Origin: RH-AL1 sp965198495
GTDB taxonomy: Bacteria > Pseudomonadota > Alphaproteobacteria > Rhizobiales > Beijerinckiaceae
Assembly (NCBI GenBank): GCA_965198495.1
Contig: CBDAPL010000001.1
Coordinates: 2,170,001 to 2,234,000, forward strand
Length of the DNA stretch: 64,000 bases
Direction: 5' to 3'
Positions 63,435 to 64,000 of the stretch are shown piece by piece (within the stretch, counting starts at the first letter, position 1; the number at the start of each line of letters is the position of its first letter). A program made the translations under genes and the position numbers. A model generated the notes under the pieces. That model saw only the letters and a program-made list of their open reading frames with translations. It searched no databases and was not told where the DNA came from.

Positions 63435-64000
63435 CTAGAGGCCGTCCAGGCCCTCGAAGATCCGCGCGTAATGTTCGACCAGGGGGTCAAGCGCCGATTC
63501 GATCCTATCGAAGCGTTTGCGGGCGACGGCGCGTGCCAGCTGAAACTGGAACGTCTTCGCGCCGGACGACAGAGCCTTGCACGATTCGATCGAGGGTCCA
63601 AAGCCGGCCCGTCCCGCGCCTTCGGCGTCGAGCCACGCGAGATGAGCGCCCAGAAGCTCGAAGTTCATACCGAGCTGGCGGGCCGTATTGAAGGCATATT
63701 TGTGCAGGAACGCGTTCGGTCGTTCGGCCGCCGCCATGACCTGCTCGCGCACGCGTTCGCGGAACATCGCGACCGGGTTCTCCAGCGGCCGGCGCGCGAG
63801 ATGGCGGCGAAGGATGCGCAGCGGCGTCGTCGCGTCGAGCCGTCTGCGGCGGTCGAACTTCACGAACTCGGCATACGGGAAAAGCGCCGCCTCGCCGGCG
63901 CCGACCGTCATCACGGCCGCGTAATCGTCGGCACCGAGCGTGTGGAAGCCGGAACTGTGGAAATAATCGAGCGCGCGCCGGCCCGGTTCGATGCGGTTGA
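63435..64000 (-). CDS. DUF1839 family protein, 5' end beyond window edge
   Basis: The visible 188 codons read NRIEPGRRALDYFHSSGFHT at the edge, then GEAALFPYAEFVKFDR and a helical tail, and match the C-terminal part of DUF1839 as I know it (the HVKTTIG-type catalytic-looking N-terminal part is outside). Members cluster with amino acid:[carrier protein] ligase, a carrier protein and an acyl-CoA dehydrogenase-like gene in Bradyrhizobium and relatives. Whether that cluster continues to the right cannot be seen. A GTG at 63914 would give a shorter frame but lies inside conserved sequence. Confidence 0.75.
   Translation of the reverse strand, partial: NRIEPGRRALDYFHSSGFHTLGADDYAAVMTVGAGEAALFPYAEFVKFDRRRRLDATTPLRILRRHLARRPLENPVAMFRERVREQVMAAAERPNAFLHKYAFNTARQLGMNFELLGAHLAWLDAEGAGRAGFGPSIESCKALSSGAKTFQFQLARAVARKRFDRIESALDPLVEHYARIFEGLDGL

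Overview
The window reads as one contiguous piece of chromosome from a high-GC alphaproteobacterium of the order Hyphomicrobiales (Rhizobiales). The evidence is the family content: a MucR/Ros regulator, the cell-cycle kinases DivJ and PleC, a FeuPQ-type two-component pair beside the cycHJKL cytochrome c maturation operon, and order-typical small families (DUF5330, DUF1491, DUF1254/DUF1214, DUF934, DUF2849, DUF3775). Two MxaD-like proteins hint at a methylotroph-related lineage such as Methylobacteriaceae or Beijerinckiaceae. I cannot fix the genus. No rRNA, tRNA, insertion sequence, prophage, integrase or CRISPR array was recognised.

Layout. 1-3.6 kb, minus strand: a pyroglutamyl-peptidase cut by the left edge, a DUF4142-like protein, a peptidoglycan-binding membrane protein and a DivJ-like kinase. 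3.9-9.9 kb: DUF5330, SufE, MucR, MsrB, oligopeptidase B, a membrane protein and iron superoxide dismutase. 10-15.5 kb: a chemoreceptor, a ChbG/HpnK-type deacetylase, a polyprenyl-phosphate glycosyltransferase and MurJ. 15.5-21.8 kb: an M20 peptidase, DUF1491, a small conserved protein, the DUF1254/DUF1214 pair, a bifunctional class A penicillin-binding protein and a YcgN-family protein.

21.8-38.6 kb is the best-conserved block: a FeuN-like periplasmic protein, FeuP, FeuQ, a Zur-type regulator, CcmI-CcmE-CcmF-CcmH, the protease DegP, a second response regulator/kinase pair, PleC and aminopeptidase N. 38.8-41.1 kb holds an overlapping three-gene periplasmic set: two MxaD-like START-fold proteins and a YVTN beta-propeller, facing a small coiled-coil membrane protein. 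41.3-44.5 kb: SerS, SurE and an isoaspartyl methyltransferase family protein.

44.7-57.9 kb: a hydrolase lipoprotein, a 56-residue membrane protein, HIT, a FemAB-like acyltransferase, a TRAP-type binding protein overlapping a chemoreceptor gene, an L,D-transpeptidase, TerC, glyoxalase I, a class II aldolase, trehalose-phosphatase, DUF3775, and a PfpI/DJ-1 protein with a possible general-stress promoter. 57.4-60.0 kb: a DUF2849-sulfite reductase-DUF934 operon. 60.2-64 kb: a small exported protein with a good EcfG-like promoter and terminator, a GlsB/YeaQ membrane protein, a GH2 beta-mannosidase-like enzyme and a DUF1839 gene running off the right edge.

Most of this is ordinary core chromosome. 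Worth a second look are the SRPBCC/SRPBCC/beta-propeller set, the binding-protein/chemoreceptor operon with no transporter, the DUF1839-GH2 pair that may be the edge of an aminoacyl-carrier-protein cluster, and five unrelated short tandem repeats (9-18 bp units), three of which lie in promoter or 5'-leader positions.
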